The notes under the pieces are model-generated. The model was not told the DNA's origin. It did not search any database and worked only from the letters and a program-made list of their open reading frames with translations. Shown here piece by piece: positions 45,329-57,358 of a stretch of 64,000 nucleotides of DNA. Both the position numbers and the translations under genes were made by a program. Source of the stretch: Wolfiporia cocos (Eukaryota > Basidiomycota > Agaricomycetes > Polyporales > Phaeolaceae); the NCBI GenBank assembly GCA_029448655.1, contig JACCLO010000043.1, forward strand, positions 29,428 through 93,427, given 5' to 3'. Position 1 is the first letter of the stretch, and every line of letters starts with the position of its first letter.

Positions 45329-48300
45329 ATGTCTGCCTCCGATTCTCCTTTCAAATTGCTGCAGCAGACTATCTCAAAATCTCGCGCCAAGAATAGCAAA
45401 AGTCTAGCAGAGGCCCTCGAGAAGGTGTCCTCCCACCTCGTCTTACTCGTAAGGCAGCTATTTGGGGCTCAGTGGATGTCTGTTCATCATCATATAGAAT
45501 TTATCCACGATATCCGAGCAAGCATCCAAAGTGTTATCTCAGTGTCTGCGCAGGCCCCTTCTTCCCATATACTCTGCTTTTCCGCAGCCTGCCCTTGAAG
45601 CCGCTGCCGCGATTTTCTACAAGGTCTATCACGAGAAGGTTCTCCCAACTCTTAGAAAGCAGCAGAATGAGCAACAGGGGTTATGGGAAGGAGTGCTCAA
45701 CTCTCTCTTGTCCGGTGTTCTCGTATGCTTTAGTTCGATGTTTACGCTTTGTCCGGGAAGCTGACTATGTCCAGGATTTTCTCGATGAAAGTGAAAACGG
45801 TAATCTCCATCCCCATTCCCTTCTTCAGATGGGCTCATGGGTGCGCTAGACAAAGGCAAAAGTAGCAAAGCAAAGGACGTCATAGCAGCCACGCTTTTTC
45901 CCAATCTATGCGACATATGTTTCTCACCAACTGCTCCGATGATAAGTACTGGTTTACGATGCACTGTACGGTCTCTTACACCTTTATTTATGCGCCAAAC
46001 TTACACTCATTTCGACATTACCAGGCATATACTCTTCTCGCCGATTCTGCTGCGATGCATCACGCCAATCAACACACGCTTCGTGACGACCAAATCCTTG
46101 GAGGGTGAGCCTGATTCCATTTTACCTTACTATGCCGCATACCATTTCTTGTGCGTAGTCGTCGCCTCGGAGCCACCATCTGGCGCACCAAAGGTAAGCT
46201 CTCTCGAAGCAGCGTCATGTCAGATTCCGATACCATGATCCAGATTTCCTTCCTCTGGAGAGCTTGTTGACGCTATTTGCGCGTCTATTGCCTTCAACGA
46301 AGGGGGCTGCCTCCGGTCGCGCAAACCGTACTGCATTCATCCAGTCTGTGTTCAGCAAGTCGTCTCCCCCGGAAACCACCAGCATCGGACAAAAAGGTCA
46401 CGGGGCTGCTTGAGAACGTGCCCTCGGAGGACTGGGACGTGACCTCACGGAAGATTGCCGAAGCACTGGCTGCTGGCGACCGGACTTTGTGAGTAACTTA
46501 AGCTGCCGTATTATCACGCTGACCGGCGCCATATAGCCCGCAGCCTTTTGCGATAGAAGAAGTCTGTGCCTGTGGGCAAACACAACGATGCGATAGGCTA
46601 TATGTCGATCCCAAGGCAATACTCGTGAACATGCTCATAGAAGTGTGCCTTTTGACCTTATTCGATGTCCGTCATACGGCGAGCTGATTATATGTTCATA
46701 CATCGATACAGGATAACCAATATGAATCCCTGACAATCTCATACACTTCCATACACAAAATAGATATCCTGCGCGAGCGTTCTGGCGAGGAGAGGGTCGG
46801 CGCGCAGGTGCAAATTGTCATGTGCAGTCCTCCTATTCTCGGAGGAGAACCGATAACCTCTGGCATAGACGAAAGCGGCCCAGTTGTAACGTTTACTCTT
46901 ACGAGCGGCGATCTGGACAGATTCGCAAATGCGTTGCGCGACAGAGGTCAAGTAAGAAAGCGTAGCTTATACTTTCTATCTGGTTTGCGAGTGCTGACAC
47001 GGTATCGTAATGCAGGGACAGAAGTATAGAGAGATACTCCCACCGAAGCTATCACTAGCGACGTCGCCACTGGTTTTAGATTTTGACACCCAGGGCAAGC
47101 CGATGAAACAACTAAGCCAATCCGAGGTGCGCTAAATTGATCGCATTCTTCCATGACTGATCTCCACTCACTAGAGGATTGAGAAAGTCCAACAATGTGA
47201 GTATCACACAATCCATAGCATCCGCGCTCATCAACACTGTCAACTTTCCGCTAGTCTACAATACCAACCAAAGCAGTGACGAACTCAGCTGCGGATCAGA
47301 CCTTGATAACGCGACTAGTTCGAGATCTTCTGCTATCGACGAACGTCAGTCTATGAAATCTACGCCCCATATGCGTTCGAAAAATGTCCGAAGAGAAGCC
47401 TTTGGCGCAAGCGATGAGGAACTATGTGATCCATCTGACGTCGACTCGGTTCTGCTGGCCCCGCCTCAACGTAGGCAACGGTCGGAAGGCCCTAGAGTAA
47501 TCTCCACTAGGTCAGCCAAATCGTCCGAATCCCGACTTGCCGGGAAAACCCGCAAGTCGACCAATAACTCTGTTGCCGCCAAGGCCTACAAGAGAAAGCG
47601 AGATTCTACTGAGTGCAGCGAAGACGGTCCTAACTCAGATAAGCTGGCAGAGGACGCTGTTGCCAATAAACGATCCAAGACTTCCCCGACAGGTCGTAGC
47701 GCTCTTTGCACACCAGATCCTCCAGAGCGCACGGAATCTCAGGTGCTTCAGCCTCGTTCTACAGCGGCGACTAGGGCAACCAACAGATATCACGGCGAAA
47801 AGGAGAAAATATGTTCTCCTACCTCATGCTCCCACATGATTGACTATGGTGCTCTACCCGAATCCGATCCATTTTCGTCTACTCGGAACACGTTGTCTCC
47901 TCTCACAGCTTTGTTTGCTCGTCGCAAGAAGGCCGACAATAAGCCTGCCCTGGAAAGCAAAGCCCCTCAGTCGAGCACGACCAAAGGTAGACCTCATAAA
48001 GCAAAGCTCTGGAAGACAAAACCGTCTCCGCCGGGCCCTATCATCTACCAGGGAGCCTCGGACGACGATCCGTTATGTGACAGGCATGAGCTATCTGACA
48101 CGTTCGTCGAGGACGAACCTGTCGAAGAGACTAAGGAAAATCAATCGGAAGTAAAAATCAAGACACACGCAAAGCATGTGGTCCCTGCTCTCGCAGCCAG
48201 TGCTTCGACAACGGACAAAAGGGTATGTTTGTTCTCTTGCGTTCTCGTGATTGATGAGAAAGCCATATCATGGTCGTGGACTACAGAGGGTCGAAATGTC

Positions 48301-49713
48301 GAACCCTGCCTTGCAAGAGAAAGCTCACCCATTGTCAGGTTCTACCAACATTGCTAAGGCGCGTGTACCGTGACACTTTCTACGCCATACGCTAATACTA
48401 AAACAGTCCACAAGCAAAAAGAGAAAGATTGCGCCATGGGCCAACCTCACTTCTGAAGCCCCTCACAGATCTGCGACTGTAGACAACAGTACGAGCGGAG
48501 TTCCTGGTGTTCACCATGAAGAAACCATACAGCCTACACTGAATACTTTGGGATGCACATCTCTGTCCAAGAAGTCTATGTCATCATCCGCATCTGAAAG
48601 CCTCTTGACGGGATCTGGTAATGTTCATACAGGGCCTCTGCCTGAGGAGCCAGCCACCGCTGAAGATTCTATGTCAGACATCTCCGAAGTTGCCAACAAG
48701 GCGATACATGCGACCATAGCAGATTCCATGCTCGGAACGAATACCACACCAAGATCCGATCGTATACATTCTCCTGCTCCTCTCGTCATTCCCTCTCCGG
48801 AAAAGCTTGAGCAAACTGATTTTGAGTTGACGGAGGTAACATCTACCCCAATTGGCAAGGTTGTTGAGGTCGATGATTGTGCAGGAGACTCTGTCTCCAC
48901 GAGAAAGACCCATCCTAGACATTCCGTTACCTTCGCGCCAGTCGTGGAAGAATGCGAACCGTTGCCGGAGTTGAACTTTGAGATTGGTTCTCGGAGTCAG
49001 CCCACATCGCTGAGCCCATACAAGCGAGAGAGGGCTACTGGTAAACTTATCCATAGATACAACGGCGCACTTCTGACTTTTGTTGTTAGTGTCACTGGGA
49101 CTGCTGCTGCAGGATATTGAACACGAGCCTTTCATAGGGCGACGTGAACGTGGCTCATTCCGGAAAACAAATATAACGGGTGCTGGGAACCGCTCGCGGT
49201 GCAAGGAAGCCACTGCAAATGTCCAAGACATCGAAGATGTTCTGCGGGAGTTGCATCAGGTGCCGTAGAAGCTGCTAAGGATATTGCGGTATGCTGAGTA
49301 TGTGCTCGACCCTCGCAGGCTATTTTCGGCAAGATCACGGATCGCTTTGACAGCGTACGTGAAGAAGTGCACATTGATCGGAGTGCAATCCTCCGGGAGG
49401 CAGCGCAGGATCCTATGCACATGCGTGCGGATAGGTGTGTGCTGACTGCCCATACATACTTCGCATTCTTGCGGACCTGCTGATCCCTGTGAACGGCCAC
49501 TGCAGTGTCGCCCACTTCAACCGCCTTATCGACCTCGAGGCCGAATATGCGTCCTCTGGGCGTGCTGTCATTGACAGTTTGGAAGAGTTGCTTCGCGCAA
49601 ATGAAGGGATATGCTGCAAAATAGAAGAGACGATAAAGAGCATCGATCGTACAACACTCGTTGGAAGGATGCCGGTGGTCCTAGTGGAAATTCCCGCGAG
49701 CCTGAGACAGTGA
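45329..49713 (+). CDS. Large multi-exon protein, domain order like meiotic axis proteins (Red1/SYCP2 type)
   Basis: Starts MSASDSPFKLLQQTISKS. First exons: 45329-45448, 45498-45722, 45775-45799, then 45850 onward; introns of 49, 52 and 50 nt, all phase-consistent. The last exon is 49506-49713. The N-terminal third is helical (VYHEKVLPTLRKQQNEQQ, VIAATLFPNLCDICFS, LLADSAAMHHANQHTLRDD, LLENVPSEDWDVTSRKIAEA). A beta-rich segment follows (VGAQVQIVMCSPPILGGEP, GPVVTFTLTSGDLDRFANAL), which could be a PH-like fold. Then come about 500 residues of Ser/Lys-rich disordered sequence (about 47250-49120) and a C-terminal helix likely to be a coiled coil (FNRLIDLEAEYASSG, SLEELLRANEGICCKIEETI). Armadillo-like plus PH-like N-terminus, disordered middle and C-terminal coiled coil is the architecture described for SYCP2/Red1/Rec10. 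The link is inference; sequence identity to those proteins is not visible by eye. Confidence 0.45.
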
Positions 49714-50964
49714 AAGGAATACAACCATGTTATAGTAGAGAACGCGGTGAGTTCGCTCGATATCACAAACGCTCTAGTACAAATCATTGCATGTTGATCA
49801 TCACATGCAGCTGTAGCATGAAACAGGAAACAAGACACAGCTGTATACAAGCGATCGGTCCACGCACGCCTCAGAAGGGATAGTGTTAGTTTACATGACC
49901 ATTGCAAGCGGAAGGTGATATGTGCAATGCATGTAACTCTCACCTAACTACCGTCATCCGGCATTCGATACTCAAATAACTTGTTGTTCTAACAATGGTA
50001 TGCCAATAACCCCGTGCAAAACCACCTAGCATTCCAACGCAGCATGAGGAAGCTAAAGTATTCGCCGTGACACCTCGCTACCCAGCTTCCTTTGTTCATA
50101 CCGTCTCGATACAGAGCACCTTGTGTTATGCATCCATCGGGCTCATCTCGACCACTGTTGGGGCGCGGCCACTCCTCGCCGGTGTGGCACCCTTCTCTTC
50201 CCATCCCGCGCGCCACACTATCTTCCATTTTCCACACTCTCGTTGAATGGTTACTTCTTCCATCATTGCCGAACACGCTCTCTGACACCCGTAACATAAG
50301 TTTATATCCAATGACGGCGACAGCCTGAGACATTGTTTCACGGCATTGCGGCGGGTCTCTTGGCACGGAAAGATTAGGTTTACTTCTCAATAAAATCGGC
50401 TATGAGCACAGCTGTGCACGCATCAAAGCACGCATTGGTGAGCCGATTTGCTATCGACCTCCGCCATTATGTGGGCTGGAACTGCATCAGAATGGTGCCT
50501 GTGCGCAGCACACATGAAAGCGTGAAGGGGACTTGCTAGGTGCACCATTCACGAAGGGTTCACGAGCCTAGACGATCATTGCGAGATGAACGGGCGTGGT
50601 GTCTCACTGTGCCTTGCGAACAAGTGCCTCGCTAGTGCAGATGCATTTGGGTGACGGGGATCGCGAGATGAACGGACTTCTCACTCTGAGTGCGAGTGAG
50701 AGTCGACTTCGTGATCGCGTACTAGCTTGCCGTGAATTGGAAGGGATTAATATGGATCGTAAACGCCCAGCGCCACCGATGCCGCGAGTCGGCACACTGG
50801 TTTGTCAGCATGGGACCCTGGACACCATGCATATATGGTCACCGGAGCACTGGTTGCCGTCCAGTGCAGCGTGGTGACTCTTGCTTACTGATAGGTAGAC
50901 TCGCATCTCTCCTATTGACTGCCACCACCACAGCCCTCCCCCTCCCAAGCCCAAGCACGGTGTC
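49714..50964. other. No gene recognised
   Basis: About 1.25 kb. ORFs of 60-130 codons occur on both strands but show no motif or intron signals that support coding. Confidence 0.4.
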
Positions 50965-53631
50965 ATGTCATCGGGTTTGAAACGTCCCAGTGACACCCCA
51001 TCATCACCACGCAAGAAGCCGCGTCCTCAATACAAAACTCTAAAGAGCTTAGTCGAGGAGGCAGCCAAAAAGGTCAACCGCTTGATTGAACATGTAAAAA
51101 AAGAGATATTGCCGCTTCTGCAGGAGGAGGGTCTTGGTACAGTTGGTGCTAAGCTCGCTATGAGTATTATGGGACTTGTGGTCAGTGCAGCTTCTGCTCC
51201 TGGAGAGAAGGAGTTGGGTGAAATGCAGTACTTGGAAGTACATATCAACATCCCAGATGATTACCCAGATATGGCAAGTAGGCTTGCTATCTATTCCTGA
51301 CGTCCCTAGTCCCAAGCTGACATGCACTCAAAAGAGTTACAACTGAATGATTTGAATACACAATATGCGAACCTTGCCTTTTATTTCAGGGTACTGCTCA
51401 ACTCCCTCCCTGCACCATCAGAATTTGCCAAGACGGACGTGTGGGCAGACGTACAAAGAACCCGCGCAGCCATCTTATGTATGCGTCCCGTTGAAAAGAG
51501 CGGTGTGCCGATATGCACGCTCCACGATGTCTTTCGTCTTTTCCGAATTCGACTTGGCACAGACCTTTCTTCAGCCACCGATGACCCTATCGCGGTTGCC
51601 TCCATCCGTGCTGCCGCCTTATTGTGCAACGAGATGGGAAACCCGTTCGACGATGAGAACGCACGCACAGCGAAATTTAACGAATGTGTTCAAGGACTGC
51701 TCCCTAACTTTAGGCTCAACCACAAATTTTTTCCCAAACTCGACCGTGCCGTATGCAAACCGGATGCAACGTTGTTCATGGACGAGGAGGAGATCTTCCC
51801 AGTTTGCCTGCGTGAGGACAAGCGTGAGGCGGGCGAAACTGACACAGACTAGACTGTGGGACTCACACTATAACCTTATAGACGACTTGAAGATGTTGCA
51901 GAAGGTTGGTGAGGAGGCTAGTGGGCGCAAGCAGAGATGGTATGTAACTGTGCGAATGCAGAGAACAAATCTAAGGCTTATCCGCAGTGATAGCCCTACT
52001 TATATACATGTTTTGTTTGGTTACCGGTAAGGGAGCCAAACATGAAGGTGGTCTGTGCGCAGACATAACTAATATGGTTTAGTCGTAAACTACCATAGAC
52101 CATGTGCGCCGGTAATGGCCGCACCAGTAAGATCGTTTGTTTGGACCGTAGGTCCATGTTGTGGAAGTGGCTGTAGCTACGTTAGTAAGCCATGCATGTG
52201 ATTATTATATTCCGGGATCGGGATATGAGTAATCGTAAGGTCATTGGCATGTGATAACGAGCGGGCCGCTTATCCAATTGTACTGACATAGCCCGGTATC
52301 GGGATATGAGTAAGGCGCGTGACACCGGAGGTTAGTCCGCTGAGTCATTGACGCGTACAAGCGTGTTATGTACGTGTTGTTATGACAAGTGGACGTATAC
52401 CGCGTTGTGTACGTGTTGTTTGGTTGCGTGTACGTGTAGACGGGCGCTTAGCAGCGTAAATGTCTACAAGGTTGTAGAAATACCAGATAAATAGGTAAAA
52501 ATACGGGAAAAATAGTGGCATGTCCCAAATCTGTGACAGAAACTGGCTATGACGTCTACATGCAAGTGGCGCACGACTACTCGATTGTGGTCAAAACTCT
52601 TCGATGTGCATGAAGGCGGGTGCACCAATGTTTCTCCCATGCTTGTTGGGTATGTACTTTGAACCAAACATACATGTTCTTGGGCGCCCTTATGATTATC
52701 ACACAGGACCCCATCTGTCCATGCAGGGCGGTTTTTATGATGGAGAGGATTACATAGTGGAACCACTAAGTGCAATGTATTGTATGCTACCAGACGTCAC
52801 CAAAGAGCGACAGAATCAGCTCGCACGGTTGCTGTATGCGCTCGCTAAAGGAGTAGAGGAGCTGAAGGAGTACGTTGCCCAACACAATAATGCCACTGTG
52901 GGATCAGGTTAATGTCGTCCTACAGGCTGGCTTCATCAACCGCTGAACCACCCTCATTCCCTTGTGGCACCCCTCAAATCTACTCATCCTGCACGCTGTA
53001 TGCCGACACCGCTGCCGACACCGCTGCCGACAAACCAAGCACTGGGACCCTCACATTCAAGAAGCCTCTTGTCGTCGATCTCAACAACCGAGTGCTGTTC
53101 ACAGCAACGTTGTCGACGACCTCTGCACGGGAGAAGTTGCCGGAGCAGACACCTGTGGTTGTCAAGCTTGTCAGCGGTTCCTATGGCGAAGACATACATC
53201 GACTTCTGGCGAAGGAAGGCCTCGTGCCTACCCTCCATGGGTGTGTCTGCTTGGAAGGTGCTCCTGTTGCCTACATCATGGACCACTTGGATGGGGATTG
53301 GAAGCGCTTACACGACCTCTTACGTGATTTAACCCCTCTGTGCCGTAAGGCTATACGGGAATCATTGGAGAATGTTCTGAAATTGCTCAAGAAAAAGGGC
53401 TTCGTACACGGCGACCTTAGGTCGAGCAATATCATGGCGCGGATCGTTGACGAAGAAAAAGCGGAGATCAAGGTTGTCGACTTTGATTGGGCGGGCAAAG
53501 CCAGTCAGGTATTCTACCCTGCGATGCGCAACGAGTCCATCGGTTGGCCTGGTCGGCCCTGTGGTCCAATTGAAGCTGAGGATGACCGCGAACTGCTTGA
53601 TTCGTGGTGGCCACGAGAAACCCATGTCTGA
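50965..53631 (+). pseudogene. Nuclease-like plus protein-kinase-like fold gene, interrupted by a solo LTR
   Basis: Exon 1 is 50965-51277 (MSSGLKRPSDTPSSPRKKP, nuclear-type basic start). A 57-nt intron 51278-51334 has branch-like CTGAC. Exon 2 runs to the LTR at 51840. Without LTR and TSD the frame continues EDKREAGET then GYDVYMQVAHDYSIVVKTL, like the D/E-x-K region of PD-(D/E)XK-type domains. A frame break follows near 52600, then GAPMFLPCLLG joins PHLSMQGGFYDG across a 57-nt intron 52650-52706 (GTATGT..ACAG). Another frame change precedes 52912-53631. That part holds the kinase-like C-lobe: FVHGDLRSSNIMA (HxDxxxxN) and VVDFDWAGKA in place of DFG, then ESIGWPGRPCGPIEAEDD. Such restriction-nuclease plus kinase-like proteins are common in Agaricomycetes. 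The LTR and two frame breaks make this copy non-functional or need further splicing. Confidence 0.6.
51840..52538 (-). mobile_element. Solo LTR, 699 bp, TSD GAAAC, in the kinase-like gene
   Basis: TGACACAGACTA to AATCTGTGACA with TSD GAAAC at 51835-51839 and 52539-52543. A TATA box reads on the minus strand near 52000-52010. Its ends match the LARD/G1 lineage. Confidence 0.92.
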
Positions 53632-54618
53632 TCGTTGTTTCAAAGAATGCTTCACTCCTCCTTCTCTCGCTACATTTGTATGTAGTTTCCATTCTCGATG
53701 TGACTATACCAGCAATGCATACAACCAAAAATACTACGGCTGATCATGGTTTCGGTGATTTGCAAGCGATGCATTGTTGCGCGCTGGACACCATGCAGAC
53801 AGTCTGAAGTCGCATACGGAGGCATCAGATCAGCCACAGCCCAGTTAAATTAAATCCAGACACTGGCGGTGGTCCGTGCTTTCCTTTTTTTGCATTAGAC
53901 ATGTATGACTCCCTTGCACCTGTTTTGAATTATGTACCTTTGTCGTGATTATATGGGCAGCAACACTTGCAGATGTTCGATGGTGCAACAAGCTGCAAGG
54001 CCAGATTGTAATATTGCACATTGAAATCTGACGCTGTGTGCTGCATCGAAAGGCGGTATACACCGGCTTGAGATCCGAGCAGTCATATGATTGCAACTTG
54101 TGTATCACGATGCAAATACAATCTCGAGCAATATGCCACAGTGGTCAGCGGTATGGATTGCATGACCCCAGCTCACATGTCTCTAAGCATGGTTTTAACG
54201 GGTCACCACAGGTTGATGATTCCTCATATATTGTATGGATATGTTGGCTCTCTGACAATGTCGAGAACGATTTGCATGTGGCTTCGCTCATTCTGCGGTC
54301 CATTCTTAATATACTTGGCTGTTGCAGATATGGTGACGTGGAAAATGGACGTCTCCCCCAGGTCCTCGCCGTACAGCATCTTAGCCAAAGCATAGTGGGG
54401 GATATTGTGCTTCTCGAGGTAGGCATTGATCTTGATGTAGTGAACGATTTCATTGATGCATTTGGTCTATATCACGTGCTGGTGTGGACCCAATACAATT
54501 CTCCAGCCGTAATGCAATAACCATTGCACCAAAAGGGCACAATGCCAACTCTGTTGGCATCGGTGGGTCTCAGTACTTAAGCTATTATGGCACATGGTCG
54601 TGACATGCTCATGACAGT
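53632..54618 (-). other. Weak coding remnant (about 54224-54460), otherwise nothing recognised
   Basis: The minus strand from about 54460 reads INEIVHYIKINAYLEKHN, ALAKMLYGEDLG and LDIVREPTYPYN, which is coherent protein-like sequence, but no family is recognised and no start or splice frame is clear. The remainder holds no gene. Confidence 0.3.
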
Positions 54619-54890
54619 CTAGCAATACTGCTCCTTGATAATGATGCGTTTGACTTGGTCCGCACCCGTCCGCTCGGCCGACACATCCGTCGCACCAGAG
54701 TCCTCAACGGCCATGGAAGAGCTGTCAGCGTCATCTCCGCGTGCTTGCCCATGCAGTGTGAGACTCAACGTATAGTTGCATGCAGACCCTTTCCTCTTGC
54801 ACCACGATGAGGGAGGAGTACTGTTAGAATCCCCCTGAGTCAGGTGCCAATTCTCAGGCAGCAGACACCAGTAGATCAGCAGCCCCTCCC
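54619..54890 (-). pseudogene. 3' part of a gene cut by element G3
   Basis: The minus-strand frame runs GLLIYWCLLPENWHLTQGDS, then SSWCKRKGSACNYTLSL, and a Ser/Asp-rich tail ending KRIIIKEQYC at 54619. The upstream piece is across G3 at 63386-63339 (IHFSPWLFSRATQVGE). The two join in frame when G3 and one TSD copy are left out. Function unknown; the hAT MITE at 63387 cut it again farther upstream. Confidence 0.5.
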
Positions 54891-55597
54891 TGTTACGGGT
54901 CGAACACCCGTTCGTATATTCGAGTCGCGAATATAGATCGTTCTTCTGCACGTGGGCGTATAGCCGTATGCAAGGCAAATGCTCGTTAGATGCCTTCAAG
55001 TCCTAGGTGAAGTTCCTAGGAGATCGTATAATATCCAATACGCGTTAGAGGATATAATCTGTTCAGGTGCGAGTCGAATAGAATATAAGACTCGCCTAAG
55101 TCCGAGAAGTCAGTGTGCACTTCGAGGACTTAGTCGTTTGGTTGCTCGAGTGAGAAATACTGAGCGTAGTTTCCTACGTTTGAGAACAAGTATAAGACTT
55201 CTTGTTTATACAACAAGGTCGAGCTGAAGAGCCTTGACAATAAGTACATGAGCTTTTATACTACGCTGGGTTTTAGGGGTCAAGTCCATCCCAGATGCCA
55301 CCGCTACTATCTACGCTATAGTATCAAACGTTTGATAAGTATGTAGTGATGTATCCGAAACGATAGATAGGGATGATGGTGGTTGAACACCATCTATAAG
55401 CTAATAAACGATGAAGGTGAAACGGTGGCAGAGTTGGATCTGCCAAAGGTGAAACGCGCCCTACATGCTAATACAACTGGGGATGCGCCCAGTAGAGTCA
55501 CGAGTAGCCAGGGGGTTGGTTGCGCAACAAGTCCCTGTATCGTATTCGCCCGGTGGTGAGTTCTGTCGATATTCGAAAAATTAAAATAACCGTAACA
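54891..55597 (-). repeat. G3 3' LTR
   Basis: 707 bp, TGTTACGG to CCGTAACA on the plus strand. Minus-strand TATAAAAG at about 55252-55259; about 35 nt after it comes AGCTCGACCTT (plus-strand 55215-55225), the predicted RNA 5' end that pairs with the PBS. Confidence 0.95.
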
Positions 55598-55753
55598 TCA
55601 GCCCCTCCCTAGGCATTCGTCGGCCTCGACGAATTTTCCAAGTTCCTCTCTTCAGAGTGCCTCGGCGTCCTGTTCATTGTAGATGTCGCCGTTCCCGCTG
55701 AGGGACGGGGTCGTAGGAGTTCGCCATACGAAGTGTTGGCGGCATTCATTCTG
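55598..55753 (-). pseudogene. G3 pol-frame C-terminal end and PPT
   Basis: Downstream of the UGA at 55754-55756 the same frame continues QNECRQHF, completing a second zinc knuckle, then reaches another UGA (near 55645) and continues EELGKFVEADECLGRG up to the LTR. The purine tract CTAGGGAGGGGCTGA lies directly before the 3' LTR and also encodes the end of this frame. Confidence 0.6.
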
Positions 55754-57358
55754 TCAATGACCTGGTTGATTGAGCCCACAAGCTCTGCAAATATAGTCGG
55801 GGCAGTCGAGGATCCAGTGGCTAGCGGATCCGCACTGCCGACAGGGTTGTTCAGGCGAGGGCCTTGCTGGTACCCGTAGGAAAAGGGATATCTCTGAGAT
55901 ATTCGTTGTGTCGGTATCTCCAGTGGTGAGCGGCGCGGTGGAGGTTCCGTTGCGCCCATGTGGGTAAGGAGGCGGTGTCTCGTTCGTGCTCCCTCGCACC
56001 TCGCTCGAACTCCTCGCGGGTAATGCTCTGCACCGATGGAGATCGTCGAATAGGCGGCGTGCTATTCGCTCTTCGCTGTCGTTCTGGGGTAGCCCTAGGG
56101 CTCGTCGGGCGTGCAGGTGGTTCACGTCTCCCGTTGCCTCCCATACCAGGAATACGTGGCGTCGGGTCTCTAACTCCTGTTCGGCGGGCTCTCTGAGTCT
56201 TGGTAGGCAGTGGAAATAATACTCTATCGCCCTCCATAAAATCAAACGGCCTTGCAACTCGGCGTCGTTCGTCGGGGGTGAAAAAGCAGGCGGGTCGTGG
56301 TGTGTATTCGGGTCGACCGGGAGTAACGTGCTCGCGATCCTCGAAGTCGTTGAGCGCGTGTCGTAGTCGGGCCGTCGTGGTGGCGGCCAATCTGTCGATA
56401 AGTCTGTTGGTGAGTAATTCGAGTCCCTCTCTCTGCGCTCTGATCTGCCCCTCCATTCGGACAAGGTCCTCGGTGATGTTCTGGTACGAGCTGTAGACGT
56501 GTGTGAGGTCCTGCGCGATGTCGAAGAGGGCCGACCAGCCATCGGCTCGGCCAGCAAAAGGTCCCTCGGCCCTGTACCAGAGGAGGGCGTGTCTACTCTG
56601 CAGATGCTGGGGGGAGTACCTTCTTGGTGGCGTACCTCGCGGTCGGCCTTCTCGACGATCTGCATCGCCGGGGGTCGTGGTTCGGCGGGGGAGCTGGTGG
56701 CGAGTCGTCGACATACTATTACTGTCCTGTTTTCGAGTGTCGGGGTTGTCCTGACTCTCGTCCTGTGGTAGTCTTTTATCAGCTCCTTGGAGTGCTCCAA
56801 GTTCGCCTCGTCTTCCCATGAATTGTCGGCCGTGGCATAGCCTTTCCACTTGACGAAGTATTGATGCTTCTTTCCTTTCCATCTGTCAGCCAAGATGGCT
56901 TCGACTTCGTATTCCTCCTGTCCCTTGATGATATCAGGTGGCGGCCGTAGGTAATTGGGTCCGTGCACCCTTGTTTCTTTGAATGGTTTTAGTAAGGCAG
57001 CATGGAATACCGGATGAATTTTCCAGTTCGCCGGTAACTGCAGCCGGTATGTCGTGGGTCCCATCTTTTCTGTGATGGTGAAGGGTCCTTCCCTTTTTGG
57101 TGCTAGCTTGTTAGATTCGTAGGGGATGGTTAGGTTCTTTGCGTCGAGCCAAACCTTGTCTCCTTTCTCGAGCTTCGGTAATTCTCGGAGGAAACGTCCC
57201 GCCATTCTTTTCTGAGCTAGTTCGTGCGCGATGAATGCCATCTTTCGCGCCTCTTTGATCTTTTTGATCCTGTCAACTGCTGCCAGGACGTTTCCTACCC
57301 TGTCGTAGTCTGGGAATCCCCTTGGAATATAACCCAAGATTATTTCAAGGGGCGCAGG
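55754..57358 (-). pseudogene. G3 pol second part: integrase C-terminus, chromodomain, zinc-knuckle tail
   Basis: In the same frame as the 57359-60661 ORF and separated from it only by a UGA at 57359-57361. It begins PLEIILGYIPRGFPD, then the integrase C-terminal part (GDKVWLDAKNLTIPYES, YRLQLPANWKIHPVFHAALL) and a chromodomain (YEVEAILADRW, YFVKWKGYATADNSWEDE) near 56930-56780. After a low-complexity stretch comes LILWRAIEYYFHCLPRL and a CCHC knuckle CRQCGSASHWILDC followed by CRACGLNQPGH, where the frame meets the next UGA. The minus-strand +1 frame is also open at 56882-55851 and carries the more protein-like sequence of the middle part. Confidence 0.85.
55851..56882 (-). CDS. G3 overlapping ORF after the chromodomain (343 codons)
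   Basis: Open in a different frame from pol. The first third overlaps the chromodomain codons and is probably a shadow. The middle (about 56600-56190) reads WSALFDIAQDLTHVYSSY, RMEGQIRAQREGLELLTNRL, FEDREHVTPGRPEYTPRPAC and RPFDFMEGDRVLFPLP, which looks like real coiled-coil protein, better than the pol frame there. Downstream, near 56250, the credible sequence moves back to the pol frame (EYYFHCLPRL). So a separate third protein may exist that needs a frameshift, or the copy carries indels. Confidence 0.5.
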   Translation of the reverse strand: MERKEASILRQVERLCHGRQFMGRRGELGALQGADKRLPQDESQDNPDTRKQDSNSMSTTRHQLPRRTTTPGDADRREGRPRGTPPRRYSPQHLQSRHALLWYRAEGPFAGRADGWSALFDIAQDLTHVYSSYQNITEDLVRMEGQIRAQREGLELLTNRLIDRLAATTTARLRHALNDFEDREHVTPGRPEYTPRPACFFTPDERRRVARPFDFMEGDRVLFPLPTKTQRARRTGVRDPTPRIPGMGGNGRREPPARPTSPRATPERQRRANSTPPIRRSPSVQSITREEFERGAREHERDTASLPTWAQRNLHRAAHHWRYRHNEYLRDIPFPTGTSKALA

